A stretch of 64,000 bases of DNA, taken from assembly GCA_963718295.1 (NCBI GenBank), contig CAVQYV010000003.1, forward strand, positions 1-64,000. Direction: 5' to 3'. Both the position numbers and the translations under genes were made by a program. Of this stretch, positions 9,154 through 18,881 are shown in pieces; position 1 is the stretch's first letter; every line of letters begins with the position of its first letter. The stretch is from CAVQYV01 sp963718295 [NCBI: uncultured Methylomirabilota bacterium]. Lineage in GTDB: Bacteria; Methylomirabilota; Methylomirabilia; CAVQYV01. The notes beneath the pieces were generated by a model that was not told where the DNA came from, ran no database searches, and was given only the letters and a program-made list of their open reading frames with translations.

Positions 9154-11326
9154 ATGAACGAAGCGCATATTCCAAAGATTGCCCAAGAGTTGGGTCTGAC
9201 CCCCAAACAGATCCAGGCCACGGCTGACCTCTTGAACGAAGGGGCCACTGTCCCCTTTATTGCCCGATACCGAAAGGAAGCCACGGGTTCTCTCGATGAG
9301 GTTGCCATCACCGCGGTTCGCGACCGGCTCCATCAGCTCATGGAACTGGACAAGCGCCGTGAGGCCATCCTCAAATCCTTAGAGGAACGGGGACAGCTCA
9401 CCGATGAGCTAAAGGAAAAGATCCTGGCGGCGGAGACCCTGGTCGTTCTGGAGGACATCTATCTGCCCTATCGGCCCAAGCGGCGGACTCGGGCAACGGT
9501 CGCCAAAGAAAAGGGACTGGAGCCATTGGCCCAGCGTCTTTTTGCCCAGGAGGACATGGATCCCTTCGCCGAGGCAGCCGCCTTCGTCGATCCCGAAAAG
9601 GGGGTGGATTCCGCGGAAGACGCCCTCGCAGGAGCCCGTGACATCATCGCCGAATGGGTCAATGAAGATCAGACAGCCCGGGCCAGGATGCGTGATTTCT
9701 ATTCCTCGAAGGCCGTTTTCAAGTCAAAGGTCATTCTCGGAGAAGGAGGCCGAAGGAATCAAGTACCAGGATTACTTTGACTGGGAAGAGCCCGTGAACA
9801 CAGCGCCATCCCACCGGATTCTGGCCATGAGGCGAGGGGAAAAGGAGGGCTTTCTCACGCTGCGGGTCTTGCCTCCCGAAGAGGAAGCCCTGGACTATTC
9901 TCGATGGCCTCTTTGTCAAGGGAGATGGGCCTGCGTCCCAGCAGGTCAGGATGTCCGTCCACGATAGCTACAAGAGACTTCTCTCTCCCTCCATGGAGAC
10001 CGAGATCCGCCTGGCAACCAAGAAGCGGGCGGATGAGGAGGCGATACGGGTCTTCGTCGAGAACCTCCGTCAACTTCTCCTGGCCTCCCCTCTGGGCCAG
10101 AAGAATGTCCTGGCCATCGATCCCGGTTTCCGGACCGGGTGTAAGGTGGTCTGCCTCGACCGGCAAGGGAAGCTGCTTCATACCGAGACCATCTATCCTC
10201 TCCAGTCCGAAAAGGCGGCGGCCGATGCAGGGGCAAAGATCCTTGAGATGTGTGAGCGGTTCGGCGTGGAGGCCATTGCCGATCGGGAACGGCACAGCGG
10301 GAAGGGAGACAGAGACCTTCATCCGCAGCCTCGATCTCTCCAGGGACATTCAGCGTGGTGATGGTCAACGAGAGTGGCGCGTCCGTTTATTCGGCATCCG
10401 AGGTGGCACGGGAGGAGTTTCCTGAACAGGATGTGACCGTGCGGGGAGCCGTATCCATCGGCCGGAGGCTGATGGACCCTCTGGCAGAGCTGGTGAAGAT
10501 CGACCCGAAGTCGATCGGTGTTGGCCAATACCAGCACGATGTGGACCAGGGAGCGTTGAAGAGCAGCCTCGATGATGTGGTGGTGAGCTGCGTTAACCGT
10601 GTGGGCGTGGAAGTCAATACGGCGAGCAAACAGCTTCTTACCTATGTCTCAGGGCTGGGACCCCAACTGGCCAAGGGGATCGTGGAGTACCGGAATGAAC
10701 ACGGTCCGTTTCGATCGAGGGAAGGACTGAAGCAGGTACCCCGCCTGGGGCCCAAGGCCTTTGAGCAGGCCGCAGGTTTTTTGCGCATCCGGGATGGAGA
10801 AAACCCGCTGGATCGAAGCGCTGTCCATCCGGAGAGCTATCCCATTGTCGATGCCATGGCCAAGGGATCTGGGCTGCTCGGTGCTGGATCTGATGCGCGA
10901 CGAGAAGCTCCGGAAGAGGATCGATCTCGAAGCAATACGTCTCGGAAAAGGTGGGCCTTCCCACATTGAATGATATCCTGTCGGAACTCTCCAAACCCGG
11001 CCGTGATCCCCGTGAGCAGTTCGAGCCCTTCCGATTCGCAGAAGGAGTGGAAAAGATGGAGGATCTAAAGCCCGGGATGAAGCTTCCCAGGGATCGTGAC
11101 CAATATCACCGCCTTCGGCGTCTTCGTCGATATTGGCGTCCATCAGGACGGCCTGGTGCACATCAGCGAGGTTTCCAACCGTTTTGTGAAAAACCCCGCG
11201 GAGGTCGTGAAGGTCCAGCAGAAGGTAACGGTCACGGTGCTGGGCGTGGACCTCGCCAGAAGACGGATTTCCCTCTCCCTGAAGGGCCGAAAGTCCGAAG
11301 ATGATGGGGTTTCCTCTCCAAGCTGA
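9154..11326 (+). CDS. tex: Tex, S1-domain RNA-binding transcription accessory protein, seven frame changes
   Basis: Tex is a conserved cytoplasmic protein of about 720 residues linked to transcription. Domain order is visible across frames: the N-terminal helical region ([21 protein letters not shown]), the YqgF-like RNase H fold ([14 protein letters not shown]), the helix-hairpin-helix region ([20 protein letters not shown], then [15 protein letters not shown]), and the C-terminal S1 domain ([20 protein letters not shown]). Following it needs frame changes near 9745, 9897, 10280, 10352, 10862, 10931 and 11088. No conserved block is lost and no in-frame stop falls inside a block. Seven independent mutations in a gene otherwise this well kept are implausible, so sequence errors are the better explanation. 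Confidence 0.9.
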
Positions 11327-11421
11327 TACCGTACCGTTCTAACCGTCCCCGCCCCGATTCCCTGGAAGGCGAAGACGGGGAGCTTGGTTCGGAGGCCATT
11401 GATTCGTACAAAGGGTTCGAC

Positions 11422-11871
11422 ATGCGGGTGAACATCATGGCTCCTCTCTCTGTGAAACCGAATATACTCAGGAACTCAAAGACCCTTGAATCTCTGAAAT
11501 CCTCTCTCGACAATCGGCAAGAGGTCCTCCTTGCCTTTCTCTTCGGATCCTTTGCCAGCAAGCGCATCCGTCCATCCAGCGATGTGGACATAGGGATCCT
11601 GTTCAAGAGCGTCCCCGGAATCCACGCAATAAATGATCTGAGAGAGGAGTTATCATCCATCCTGCAAAGAGAGGTGGATCTTGCCGTTCTGAATCACGCC
11701 TCTCCGGTTTTGAATATGCAAGTACTCAAGAATGGGATATTGCTTTATGCGCGTGACAGAAAGCATTTCCACCGGTTTTTTGTAGACACGGTCAATCAGT
11801 ATGATGATTTGAAGCGGATCAGAAAGCCGTGTGAAGAGAGCGTTTTGAAAGGAAGAATCTATGCCAGATGA
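11422..11871 (+). CDS. mntA: MntA-type nucleotidyltransferase antitoxin
   Basis: A minimal nucleotidyltransferase with the signature GSx10DxD: Gly42-Ser43, then Asp54 and Asp56 in FGSFASKRIRPSSDVDIG. In the MntA/HepT (type VII) system this protein silences the HepT toxin by adding AMP to a tyrosine of the toxin. The next gene overlaps it by 11 bases and has the full HepT signature, so the pair is a complete module. At 149 residues it is of usual length. An AAGGG motif sits about six bases before the ATG. Function follows from the known family; activity here is inferred. Confidence 0.85.
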   Translation: MRVNIMAPLSVKPNILRNSKTLESLKSSLDNRQEVLLAFLFGSFASKRIRPSSDVDIGILFKSVPGIHAINDLREELSSILQREVDLAVLNHASPVLNMQVLKNGILLYARDRKHFHRFFVDTVNQYDDLKRIRKPCEESVLKGRIYAR

Positions 11872-12298
11872 AGACGTCGTCCTGGCAAAGGTCGCCGCAA
11901 TACAGAGATGTCTCAGGAGGATAAAGGATGTGACAGGCCTTGATCCTGCTCGGCTTGAGGAACTGGACGCCCAAGACATCTTCGTGCTGAATCTCCAACG
12001 AGCTATACAGTCCGCGATCGATTTGGGAACGCACATCATCGCCTCGGAAGGCCTGGGCATCCCGGACACGATCCGGGGCAATTTCATACTACTGGAACAG
12101 GCAAAGATGATTACCAAAACTTTATCCAAGAGAATGCAGTCGATGGTTGGCTTCAGGAATATTGCCATTCACGATTACCAGGCCATTGACGTGGATATCC
12201 TGAAAGCCATTCTTACCAAAAACCTCAAAGACCTCGAGCAATTTTACACAGCCATCCTGACCCACTTCCACATAGCCAGAATGAGCCGTAAATCTTAG
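11861..12298 (+). CDS. hepT: HepT-type (DUF86) RNase toxin
   Basis: A 145-residue all-helical protein of the HepT/DUF86 family. The HEPN active-site motif Rx4HxY is intact: Arg99, His104 and Tyr106 in FRNIAIHDYQ. In characterised systems the arginine and histidine carry out RNA cleavage and the tyrosine is AMPylated by MntA. The start overlaps the end of mntA, which ties the expression of the two. Downstream, accessory DNA begins at once (palindromic repeat and transposase remnant), fitting an acquired module. Confidence 0.85.
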   Translation: MPDEDVVLAKVAAIQRCLRRIKDVTGLDPARLEELDAQDIFVLNLQRAIQSAIDLGTHIIASEGLGIPDTIRGNFILLEQAKMITKTLSKRMQSMVGFRNIAIHDYQAIDVDILKAILTKNLKDLEQFYTAILTHFHIARMSRKS

Positions 12299-12402
12299 GC
12301 TCACCCCTTTTGAATCAGAGGCACCCAGAGGCACTCACTTCAGATGTCATTTAAGGTCAGGGCAATTGCGTAAGAAGGGGACATATCCCATCGTAAGAAG
12401 GG

Positions 12403-12476
12403 GACACATCCCATTTGTTCGTATTCAATCCTGATCTTGGATCTTCCGCGAGGTTTTGAGAAACATGGGATGTGTC
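12403..12476. repeat. Palindromic dispersed repeat, copy 1
   Basis: The 74-bp element has perfect 12-bp inverted ends, GACACATCCCAT at 12403-12414 and ATGGGATGTGTC at 12465-12476. A related centre recurs at 17326-17387, 29358-29432 and 33992-34063. Just upstream a 23-bp unit containing GTAAGAAGGGGACA is tandemly duplicated (12368-12414). The element sits exactly where the transposase remnant loses its N-terminus. This design resembles REP-type sequences mobilised by RAYT transposases; no RAYT gene is seen in the window. Confidence 0.6.
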
Positions 12477-13091
12477 TTGGATTTCTACCGGTTTTCTAAT
12501 GATCGGGCGTATAACGACTACGCGTTGTTTGGTCGTTGGACTCGTCAAGGGGTCTATTTCGTCACCCGGATGAAGGATCGTACCCGCTATGAGGTCGTGG
12601 AAGAGAGGAAAGTCCCGCAGCATCGCCACGTCCTCAAAGACCAGATCATCCAGCTGACAGGACTTGGGGCCTTCGAGAGATGCCCCTATCTCCTGAGACG
12701 GATCGAGGTCTATGCTCCGGACACCGGGGAGATCCTCGTCTTTTTCACCAACCACCGGGAATTGGGGGCCAGTACCATTGCGGCCATCTATAAGGACCGA
12801 TGGCAGATCGAGATCTTCTTCAAAGCGCTGAAGCAAAACCTCAAGATCAAGACCTTTGTGGGGACCAGGGCCAATGCCGTCAAGATCCAGATTTGGACTG
12901 CATTGATCGCCATGCTGATCCTGCGCTTTCTGCAACTGCGATCCCAATTCGGCTGGTCGTTGTCGAACCTGGTGGCCCTGCTGCGGATGAATTTGTTCAC
13001 CCATCGGGATCTTTGGACTTGGCTGAATCATCCCTTCGAAACGGCCCCGGTCCCTTATGAACCTGAGCAGCTACGCATCGCTCTGGCTTAA
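12456..13091 (+). pseudogene. IS4-family transposase, N-terminally truncated
   Basis: The reading frame (211 residues) keeps the C-terminal half of an IS4-type DDE transposase. The YREK signature is present: Tyr, Arg, Glu and Lys spaced as Y-2-R-3-E-6-K in YKDRWQIEIFFKALK. The region with NDRAYNDYALFG corresponds to the second catalytic aspartate. The N-terminal part with the first aspartate is missing and is replaced by the palindromic repeat, so the element cannot transpose by itself. Downstream, related ends AAGTTGGACAGCA (about 13091) and AACTTGGACAGCA (about 13187) may mark the insertion edge. 13092-13307 holds no gene. Confidence 0.75.
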
Positions 13092-13307
13092 GTTGGACAG
13101 CATCGAAGAAGAAACCTGATTTTCAAGAGCGCAAAACCTTGTCCAAAAGATCAATGAAATCAAGGGGTGGATTCCGGATTCCTGGCTAACTTGGACAGCA
13201 ATGATTTATCAAGAAACATATTGTGTTTTCTCCTCGGAGGTTACCCCCCACTTGATTCGGGCTATGAAAACAATTTTATTAATAACATCCATACGCAATA
13301 AATATTT

Positions 13308-15161
13308 ATGACTTTTAGCTTTTATCCCTCGAAATCAATTTTATTCTTAACTATATCACTTCTATTAATAGTGGGGGTCTTGGTTTATGTTTTTCTTAAA
13401 CCGCCCTCTTCTTCTCTTACACCTTCTTATGTTAAATACGTTAGAATTGGTGACAAGAATAATAAATGCCATAAAACAAATCTTCCTTATCAAAACTCAG
13501 CGTTATCAACCGAAGCCAGGGTGGTCGATTTGATGAACAGAATGACAATCGCTGAGAAAATTGGACAAATGGCTTTGATCGAAAAAAACAGTATCAGCGA
13601 TTTAAATGATATTGCGAGATACGGATTGGGCGCACTAATGAGTGGAGGAGGCGGGAAGCCTGATGACAATACGCCCGATGGCTGGCTTCAGATGGTGAAC
13701 AATTTTCAAAGTTACAGCCAAAAAACTCGCCTTGGCATACCTTTACTATATGGAGTTGATGCCAATCATGGCCACAGCAATGTTCCCGGAGCAACGATCT
13801 TTCCTCATTTTATCGGTTTGGGAGCAAGCAAAAACTCAGGTCTAGTAAGGGATGTGGCAAGAGCAACCGCCGAAGAAGTGGCGGCGACTGGAATTCATTG
13901 GGTTTACTCTCCCAATCTAGACGTGGTTTGGGATATAAGGTGGGGCAGGACATATGAAACTTTTGGTTCAGATCCGGAATTGGTGGGCATTCTCGGACAA
14001 GCGTACATAGACGGAATCCAATCTTATAATCAAGGCGGCTTGACAATAGCCGCAACAGCCAAACATTATATTGGTAACGGTGCTTCACAGTGGGGCAGTT
14101 CCATTACCAAGGATTTTTCTATCGATCAAGGAGCTTCTGAAATCAGTGAAGATAAATTGCGGCAAATTCATCTCGAGCCTTTTAAGCAAGCGGTTAATGC
14201 CAACGTAAAATCTGTCTTGGTGGGATTAAACAAATGGAATGGGGAAAAGGTATCCGCCAATAAATACCTTATTACAAATATTTTAAGAGGGGAGTTGGGC
14301 TTTCAAGGTTTCATTTCTTCTGATTGGTACGGAGTCTATGAGAAAGAGGGAAATAAATATAAGGCATTAGTAAACGCGATTAACGCTGGAATCGACATGA
14401 TTATGCTTCCATATGATTATAAGTTTTTTTCCGCTAGCCTGCATCAGGCTCTAGCAAACGGTGATATTGACCAGGCGCGCCTTGATGAAGCGGTACGAAG
14501 AATACTAAAAGTTAAATTTGAAATAGGTTTGTTTGATAAAGTTACTACTGATTTGTCCAATTTAAAAAACATCGGTTCTAAACCACACCGGGAGCTAGCT
14601 CGGATGGCGGTTAGAAAATCTCTCGTTTTGTTAAAAAATAACAATGCTGTCCCAATTTCCAAAAACACCCCTAAAATCTTAGTGTCCGGTTCTGCCGCCA
14701 ATAATCTTGGCAAGCAATCAGGCGGATGGACAGTGGAATGGCAGGGCATCGATGGAAATTGGATGCCCGGCACAACTATCTTGAAAGGCATACAAGACAT
14801 GGCATCCCCTTATGCCAAAGTGGAATATGACTTAAGGGGTGGTTTTACCGGCCAGAAGGGCTTGGCCGATGTAGGCATCGCGGTTGTCGGGGAAAGCCCT
14901 TATGCCGAAGGCTGGGGAGATAATGAAAATCCAAAACTGTCAACGGAGGACTTAGAGGCAATCTATAATCTGAAAACAAATAGCAAGAAAATTATTGTTA
15001 TTATAATATCCGGCCGCCCGCTGAATATTAAAGAATACACAAATGATTGGGACGCTATTATAGCGGCGTGGCTTCCTGGAAGCGAGGGTCAAGGAGTGGC
15101 GGATGTTTTGTTCGGGGATTACCCTTTTACAGGAACTTTGCCAGTGGATTGGAATTTATGA
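13308..15161 (+). CDS. Glycoside hydrolase family 3 (beta-glucosidase-like), AT-rich and foreign in composition
   Basis: A 617-residue GH3 enzyme anchored by one N-terminal membrane segment (about 11-30). The nucleophile Asp339 lies in GFISSDWYGV, and the substrate-binding AKHY is at 251-254. The second GH3 domain is present but stops at LPVDWNL, about 30 residues before the usual GH3 end (normally closing near an FGYGL-type motif), so the 3' end looks clipped. Composition differs sharply from the surroundings: lines 13321-13380 and 14101-14160 are about 30% and 37% G+C. No ribosome-binding site is evident. Horizontal transfer is strongly suggested; an AT-rich donor such as a Patescibacteria/CPR-type bacterium is a guess. 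Confidence 0.85.
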   Translation: MTFSFYPSKSILFLTISLLLIVGVLVYVFLKPPSSSLTPSYVKYVRIGDKNNKCHKTNLPYQNSALSTEARVVDLMNRMTIAEKIGQMALIEKNSISDLNDIARYGLGALMSGGGGKPDDNTPDGWLQMVNNFQSYSQKTRLGIPLLYGVDANHGHSNVPGATIFPHFIGLGASKNSGLVRDVARATAEEVAATGIHWVYSPNLDVVWDIRWGRTYETFGSDPELVGILGQAYIDGIQSYNQGGLTIAATAKHYIGNGASQWGSSITKDFSIDQGASEISEDKLRQIHLEPFKQAVNANVKSVLVGLNKWNGEKVSANKYLITNILRGELGFQGFISSDWYGVYEKEGNKYKALVNAINAGIDMIMLPYDYKFFSASLHQALANGDIDQARLDEAVRRILKVKFEIGLFDKVTTDLSNLKNIGSKPHRELARMAVRKSLVLLKNNNAVPISKNTPKILVSGSAANNLGKQSGGWTVEWQGIDGNWMPGTTILKGIQDMASPYAKVEYDLRGGFTGQKGLADVGIAVVGESPYAEGWGDNENPKLSTEDLEAIYNLKTNSKKIIVIIISGRPLNIKEYTNDWDAIIAAWLPGSEGQGVADVLFGDYPFTGTLPVDWNL

Positions 15162-15313
15162 ATTAGGCATTCACAGCCGTTATTGAGCAGTATATAGACA
15201 TATGTGACCTCTAAGCTAATCCACCGGACGGCTTACAGGCGCCGGTGATCTGCATGTTGCAAGCCATGCTGGGCAAAGCGTGATTGGGCGATTAGACATT
15301 TGGAGCCGCTGAT

Positions 15314-15970
15314 ATGTCACGATTTCCGATAATTCTCTATCGTGCGTTTGAAGAACGGCAGCATGCTGAGGATTTGGTCAATCTCGGCAAGTTTCGTTTG
15401 GGACTAATGGAAACATACAAATCGATTGAGGATCGGTCACGCCAGGATAAGCGGGAGGGTGAGTCGAGTTCGTATATCAAGACAAACGTGAGGGAGGTAA
15501 AAATCGATCGAGAAACGATGGAAGTTATCGACATTAAATCTGTGCCCGGGCGACTACATCTTCGCGGCTCCCTTATTGAACCCATTTACTTGATGTGCAC
15601 TGCGGCGCCCACTGTCGACTTGACTTACCTACGAGAGAAATTTGGTAACTGGATTGTGCGGATCAACGATCCTGGACGGCTCTTATCCGATCTCTGCAAT
15701 GCAATGCCTACGAATCCTAACGTTGAAATTGGCGAGTGCAGCTTGGAAGCGGTTTCCTATACCAAGGACGAGGATGTAGGTAGCGATCCGGAGTCGTTCG
15801 AGGCGGTCAGACTTAACTGGACCCAGAAGCCACGAGATTCCTGCCGAGATTGCGAATACAGATATGTCGTCAAAACACGACGGGTCGTGGGACGCGATCC
15901 AGACCCCTATTTGTTCTATGACTTCAACGCCCCAATTCGGTATACGGAGATACTGGAGGATGGCTTATAA
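15314..15970 (+). CDS. Unrecognised 218-residue protein in the accessory region
   Basis: The protein begins SRFPIILYRAFEERQHAED and contains a charged region GLMETYKSIEDRSRQDKREG. Cysteines near the C-terminus (SCRDCEY) could bind metal. There is no signal peptide or membrane segment. The N-terminal pattern faintly recalls DUF2971-like proteins, but I would not assign it. It follows the AT-rich glycosidase and precedes a protease-TPR gene, within a region rich in toxin-antitoxin and transposon remnants, so a mobile or defence-related origin is possible. Base composition is nearer the host than that of the glycosidase. Confidence 0.55.
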   Translation: MSRFPIILYRAFEERQHAEDLVNLGKFRLGLMETYKSIEDRSRQDKREGESSSYIKTNVREVKIDRETMEVIDIKSVPGRLHLRGSLIEPIYLMCTAAPTVDLTYLREKFGNWIVRINDPGRLLSDLCNAMPTNPNVEIGECSLEAVSYTKDEDVGSDPESFEAVRLNWTQKPRDSCRDCEYRYVVKTRRVVGRDPDPYLFYDFNAPIRYTEILEDGL

Positions 15971-16084
15971 CAACACCTTTCCGGGAGCCTTCGTGAATTT
16001 GCCGGACCACGTGCAGTCCCACGACTGCCAGCGCCTCATTGCGGTCATGTAGGCTGCCTTCACCGAAGAGACGCGAAGGGAACA

Positions 16085-17282
16085 ATGATGAATTTCTCAT
16101 CCGTTCTGAAGCTGATCGTCGCCGTGTTCTTCCTCTCGATCCTTCCCGTGCTTGGGCTACGCCCTTACGCCCGACCAGGTTTTCGACAAGGTCAAGGATT
16201 CCATCGTTGTGGTGAAGACTCTGGACGCCCAAGGCAAGGTGAAAGGCCAGGGGAGCGGGGTACTACTCCCTTCCGGGAAGATCGCCACCAACTGCCACGT
16301 TGTGAAAGGGGGTCACTCCTACCAGGTGGGCCGGGGCAAAGAGTTTTTCCGCGCCACTCTATACGCGGAAGATGCGGATAAGGACATCTGCCTCCTCGAT
16401 GCCAAGGGTATTGCCGGGAAACCAGCGCAGCTGGGCAAAGCGGCGGGCCTCAAGGTGGGAGACCCGGTTTATGCCGTGGGTGCGCCGGAGGGCCTGGAAC
16501 TTTCCCTTTCCGACGGCATCGTCGCGCAGCTGCGGGGCGGACCGCCGCCCTGGATTCAGACCACGGCAGCTATCTCTTCCGGTTCGAGCGGCGGGGGTCT
16601 TTTCGATGGGGAAGGTCGGCTGGTCGGCCTGACGACCCTTTCCGTGGAGCCCGGGCAGAACCTGAATTTCGCCATACCCGTGGAATGGATAGACGAGGTC
16701 AAGCCGGGCCGCAAACCGGTCTCCGAGGTTCGTAGCCAGGCCGAATGGTCGAAACGCGCCAAGGTCTTGTTTGATATGGAGGATTGGCAGGGATTGCTTG
16801 ATTGGTGCTTAAAGCGGACGAAAAGCGAACCGGAAAATGCCGACGCCTGGCTCTACCTCGGGGTCGCTTACAGTTGTCTCAACCGCTACAACGATGCCAT
16901 CGAAGCCTTCCGCCAGGTCGTCCGCATCGACCCGGAACATGCCACGTCCTGGTACAACCTCGGGGACGCTTACTTCTTCCTCAAACGCTACAACGATGCC
17001 ATCGATGCCTATCGTCAGGCCGTCCGCATCAACCCGGAGTATGCCAGAACCTGGTACATGCTCGGGGGCGCTTACTATAGCCTCGACCGTTACGAGGACG
17101 CCCTGGAGGCCTTCCGCGAGTCCGTCCGCATCGACCCGGAGGATGCCAGAGCCTGGTTCATGCTCGGGGGCACTTACTTCTATTCCGGCAACCGGACTGC
17201 CGCCCTGGAAGCCGAACAGAAACTGCGACGCCTTGATCCTGAAATGGCGGACGAACTTTTCAACCTGATCGTGCCACGCTGA
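16085..17282 (+). CDS. Secreted trypsin-like serine protease with C-terminal TPR repeats, one frameshift near the start
   Basis: The chymotrypsin-fold protease domain has its triad in NCHVV (His), DKDICLL (Asp) and SSGSSGGG (Ser); counted from the in-frame ATG at 16152 these are His49, Asp78 and Ser146. It is followed by about four tetratricopeptide repeats (pattern AWLYLGVAYSCLNRYNDAI, repeated at 34-residue steps). An upstream ATG at 16085 encodes a good signal peptide (NFSSVLKLIVAVFFLSILP) but in another frame. A one-base indel in the G-run near 16157 joins it to GYALTPDQVFD. I therefore place the start at 16085. The TPRs probably bind partner proteins or assemble the protease in the envelope. 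Confidence 0.75.
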
Positions 17283-17325
17283 CGTAGTCAAAGATGATAA
17301 CAACATGAATCCGGGACGCAGGCCG

Positions 17326-17387
17326 TTTATTCGTATTCGATCCTCTTCGTGGGTCTTCCGGGAGTTTTGAGAAAAATCGGATGTGTC
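17326..17387. repeat. Palindromic dispersed repeat, copy 2 (one arm lost)
   Basis: This stretch aligns with the centre and right arm of the copy at 12403-12476 in the same orientation (shared TTCGTATTC, TTTTGAGAAA and GGATGTGTC). The left inverted arm is absent. It lies in the 280-base gap between the protease gene and a broken toxin-antitoxin pair. Confidence 0.5.
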
Positions 17388-17563
17388 TCTGACCCCCCGC
17401 CTCCCTGCGTGCAGGATTTCAAGAATCGCAGAAGCCATGATCTGCGAAGCATCGAGGGATTGGCGTCATGGGAGTGGGCGTGGAGATATAGGCTTTGAAT
17501 CCGCAAGAGGATCGACTGGTCAGGATCATTAGACTGTAATGGCCACAAGAGGCAGGAAGGGTA

Positions 17564-17812
17564 ATGAAAACAGCCGCCGTGTCCGAACTGAAAGCCCGCC
17601 TCAGTGAATGCTTGGATCAGGTCAAGGGCGGCTCGGAAATCCTGATCACCGATCGGGGGAACTCCCCAAGGGCTTCTGGAGGATGCCCAGACCAGACGAC
17701 TCCGGCGGTACGGTGCTCCAGGCCCTGCTGGAAGAGCGGAAGGGCGGAAGGCCGGAAGATGAGATTCTGGGATCCTTCGGCGATCATTCCTTACGGGCAT
17801 AGATCCTGGTAA
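17564..17812 (+). pseudogene. Degraded Phd/YefM antitoxin and VapC toxin remnant
   Basis: The first 33 residues (MKTAAVSELKARLSECLDQV onward) are a clear Phd/YefM antitoxin start. The middle is then disrupted, although the expected antitoxin tail can be read in another frame (TVLQALLEERKGG). The reading frame ends with MRFWDPSAIIP, the typical first residues of a PIN-domain VapC toxin, which stops after about 17 residues. The whole PIN domain is missing before the URO-D gene begins at 17835. Unlike the indel-broken genes elsewhere, this is real loss of sequence. Confidence 0.65.
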
Positions 17813-17834
17813 ATAGAGAATTGGAGGGATACTG

Positions 17835-18878
17835 GTGAACATCAAAGAGAGAATTCTGACTGCCTTGAACTGGGGTGAGCCGGATCGGGTGCCGCTCACG
17901 GTGTACGACTGGATGCTGCCCCGGGGCACGACCGAGCGCAAGCTGCGCGAATCGGGGGTGGGTCTGATCTCCCGCCTTCCCGCCCACCGCGTGGAGCATC
18001 AGGAGGTGGAGTGGATCACCCGTGAGCACCAGGAGCACGGTCAGAAGGTCGTTCGTCGGACCCTCCGCACCCCGGTGGGCGAAGTTTGGCAGACGCTGGA
18101 GGCGGAGGGCGCCTACGGCACCTCCAACTGGATCAAAGAGCACTTCATCAAGGAACCCAAAGACTACCGGGTGATGGAGTTCTATGTGCGCGATGCGCGC
18201 TATCGTGACAACTTCCCCGATATCCGCGAAGCCCAGCGAAGGATGGGCGACGACGGCATTGTCCTGGTCCGGGTAGCGAAAGCACCGATTCAGGAGATGC
18301 TCTATCAGATGATGGGCCTGGAGCGCTTTGCCTTCGACTATCATGAGCGTCGCGACCTCTTCGACTCCCTGCACGCCGCCATGGTCAATCGGTATGGGGA
18401 ACTCTATGATCTCGCCGCCGGGTCCCCCGCGGAGATCATCCAGTTGGCCGATAATATCACCAGCGATGTGGTCGGCAAGGAGCGGTTCCGTAACTACCTG
18501 ATGCCGGAGTATAAGAGGCTCATGGAGCGGCTGGCAGGGACTGGCAAGAAGGTGGCGGTGCACATGGATGGCAGACTGAGGTCATTGAAGGAGGAGATCG
18601 CGGCGGCAGAGTTCGATATCCTGGAGGCGATGACACCCGCGCCCATGGGGGATGTCTCGGTCAGGGAGGCCCGGCAGGTCTGGCCCGGCAAGGCGCTTTG
18701 GATCAACTTCACCAGCTCGATGCACATCGCGTCCCCCGAGGCGATCGAAGCCCACACCCGAGAGCTTTTGGAGGAGGCTGGGGGGAAGCGCGGCTTCGCC
18801 ATCAGCATCACCGAGGATGCCCCGGTCGAGGCCCTGGAGCGCAGCCTAACTGTGATCTCCCGGGTCTTACAGGAGTAA
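17835..18878 (+). CDS. URO-D superfamily protein (methyltransferase-like)
   Basis: A 347-residue protein of the uroporphyrinogen-decarboxylase superfamily (TIM barrel). The start is GTG with GGAGGGAT upstream. Its N-terminus (NIKERILTALNWGEPDRVP) and the strand AVHMDGRL near residue 240 are typical of the branch that includes corrinoid methyltransferases MtaA/MtbA rather than true HemE. The HemE N-terminal arginine motif is not seen. The following DUF523/DUF1722 gene starts three bases after its stop, so the two are co-transcribed. A role in methyl transfer is inferred from the superfamily; no corrinoid protein lies nearby. Confidence 0.75.
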   Translation: MNIKERILTALNWGEPDRVPLTVYDWMLPRGTTERKLRESGVGLISRLPAHRVEHQEVEWITREHQEHGQKVVRRTLRTPVGEVWQTLEAEGAYGTSNWIKEHFIKEPKDYRVMEFYVRDARYRDNFPDIREAQRRMGDDGIVLVRVAKAPIQEMLYQMMGLERFAFDYHERRDLFDSLHAAMVNRYGELYDLAAGSPAEIIQLADNITSDVVGKERFRNYLMPEYKRLMERLAGTGKKVAVHMDGRLRSLKEEIAAAEFDILEAMTPAPMGDVSVREARQVWPGKALWINFTSSMHIASPEAIEAHTRELLEEAGGKRGFAISITEDAPVEALERSLTVISRVLQE

Positions 18879-18881
18879 GAA

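Noticed and set aside
9154-11326. tex as a genuine pseudogene
   Set aside because: Seven shifts but all domains conserved and no loss of blocks; sequence error explains it better.
17700-17834. Cobalamin riboswitch upstream of URO-D genes
   Set aside because: No B12-box-like sequence or extended leader was found before any URO-D or activation-domain gene.
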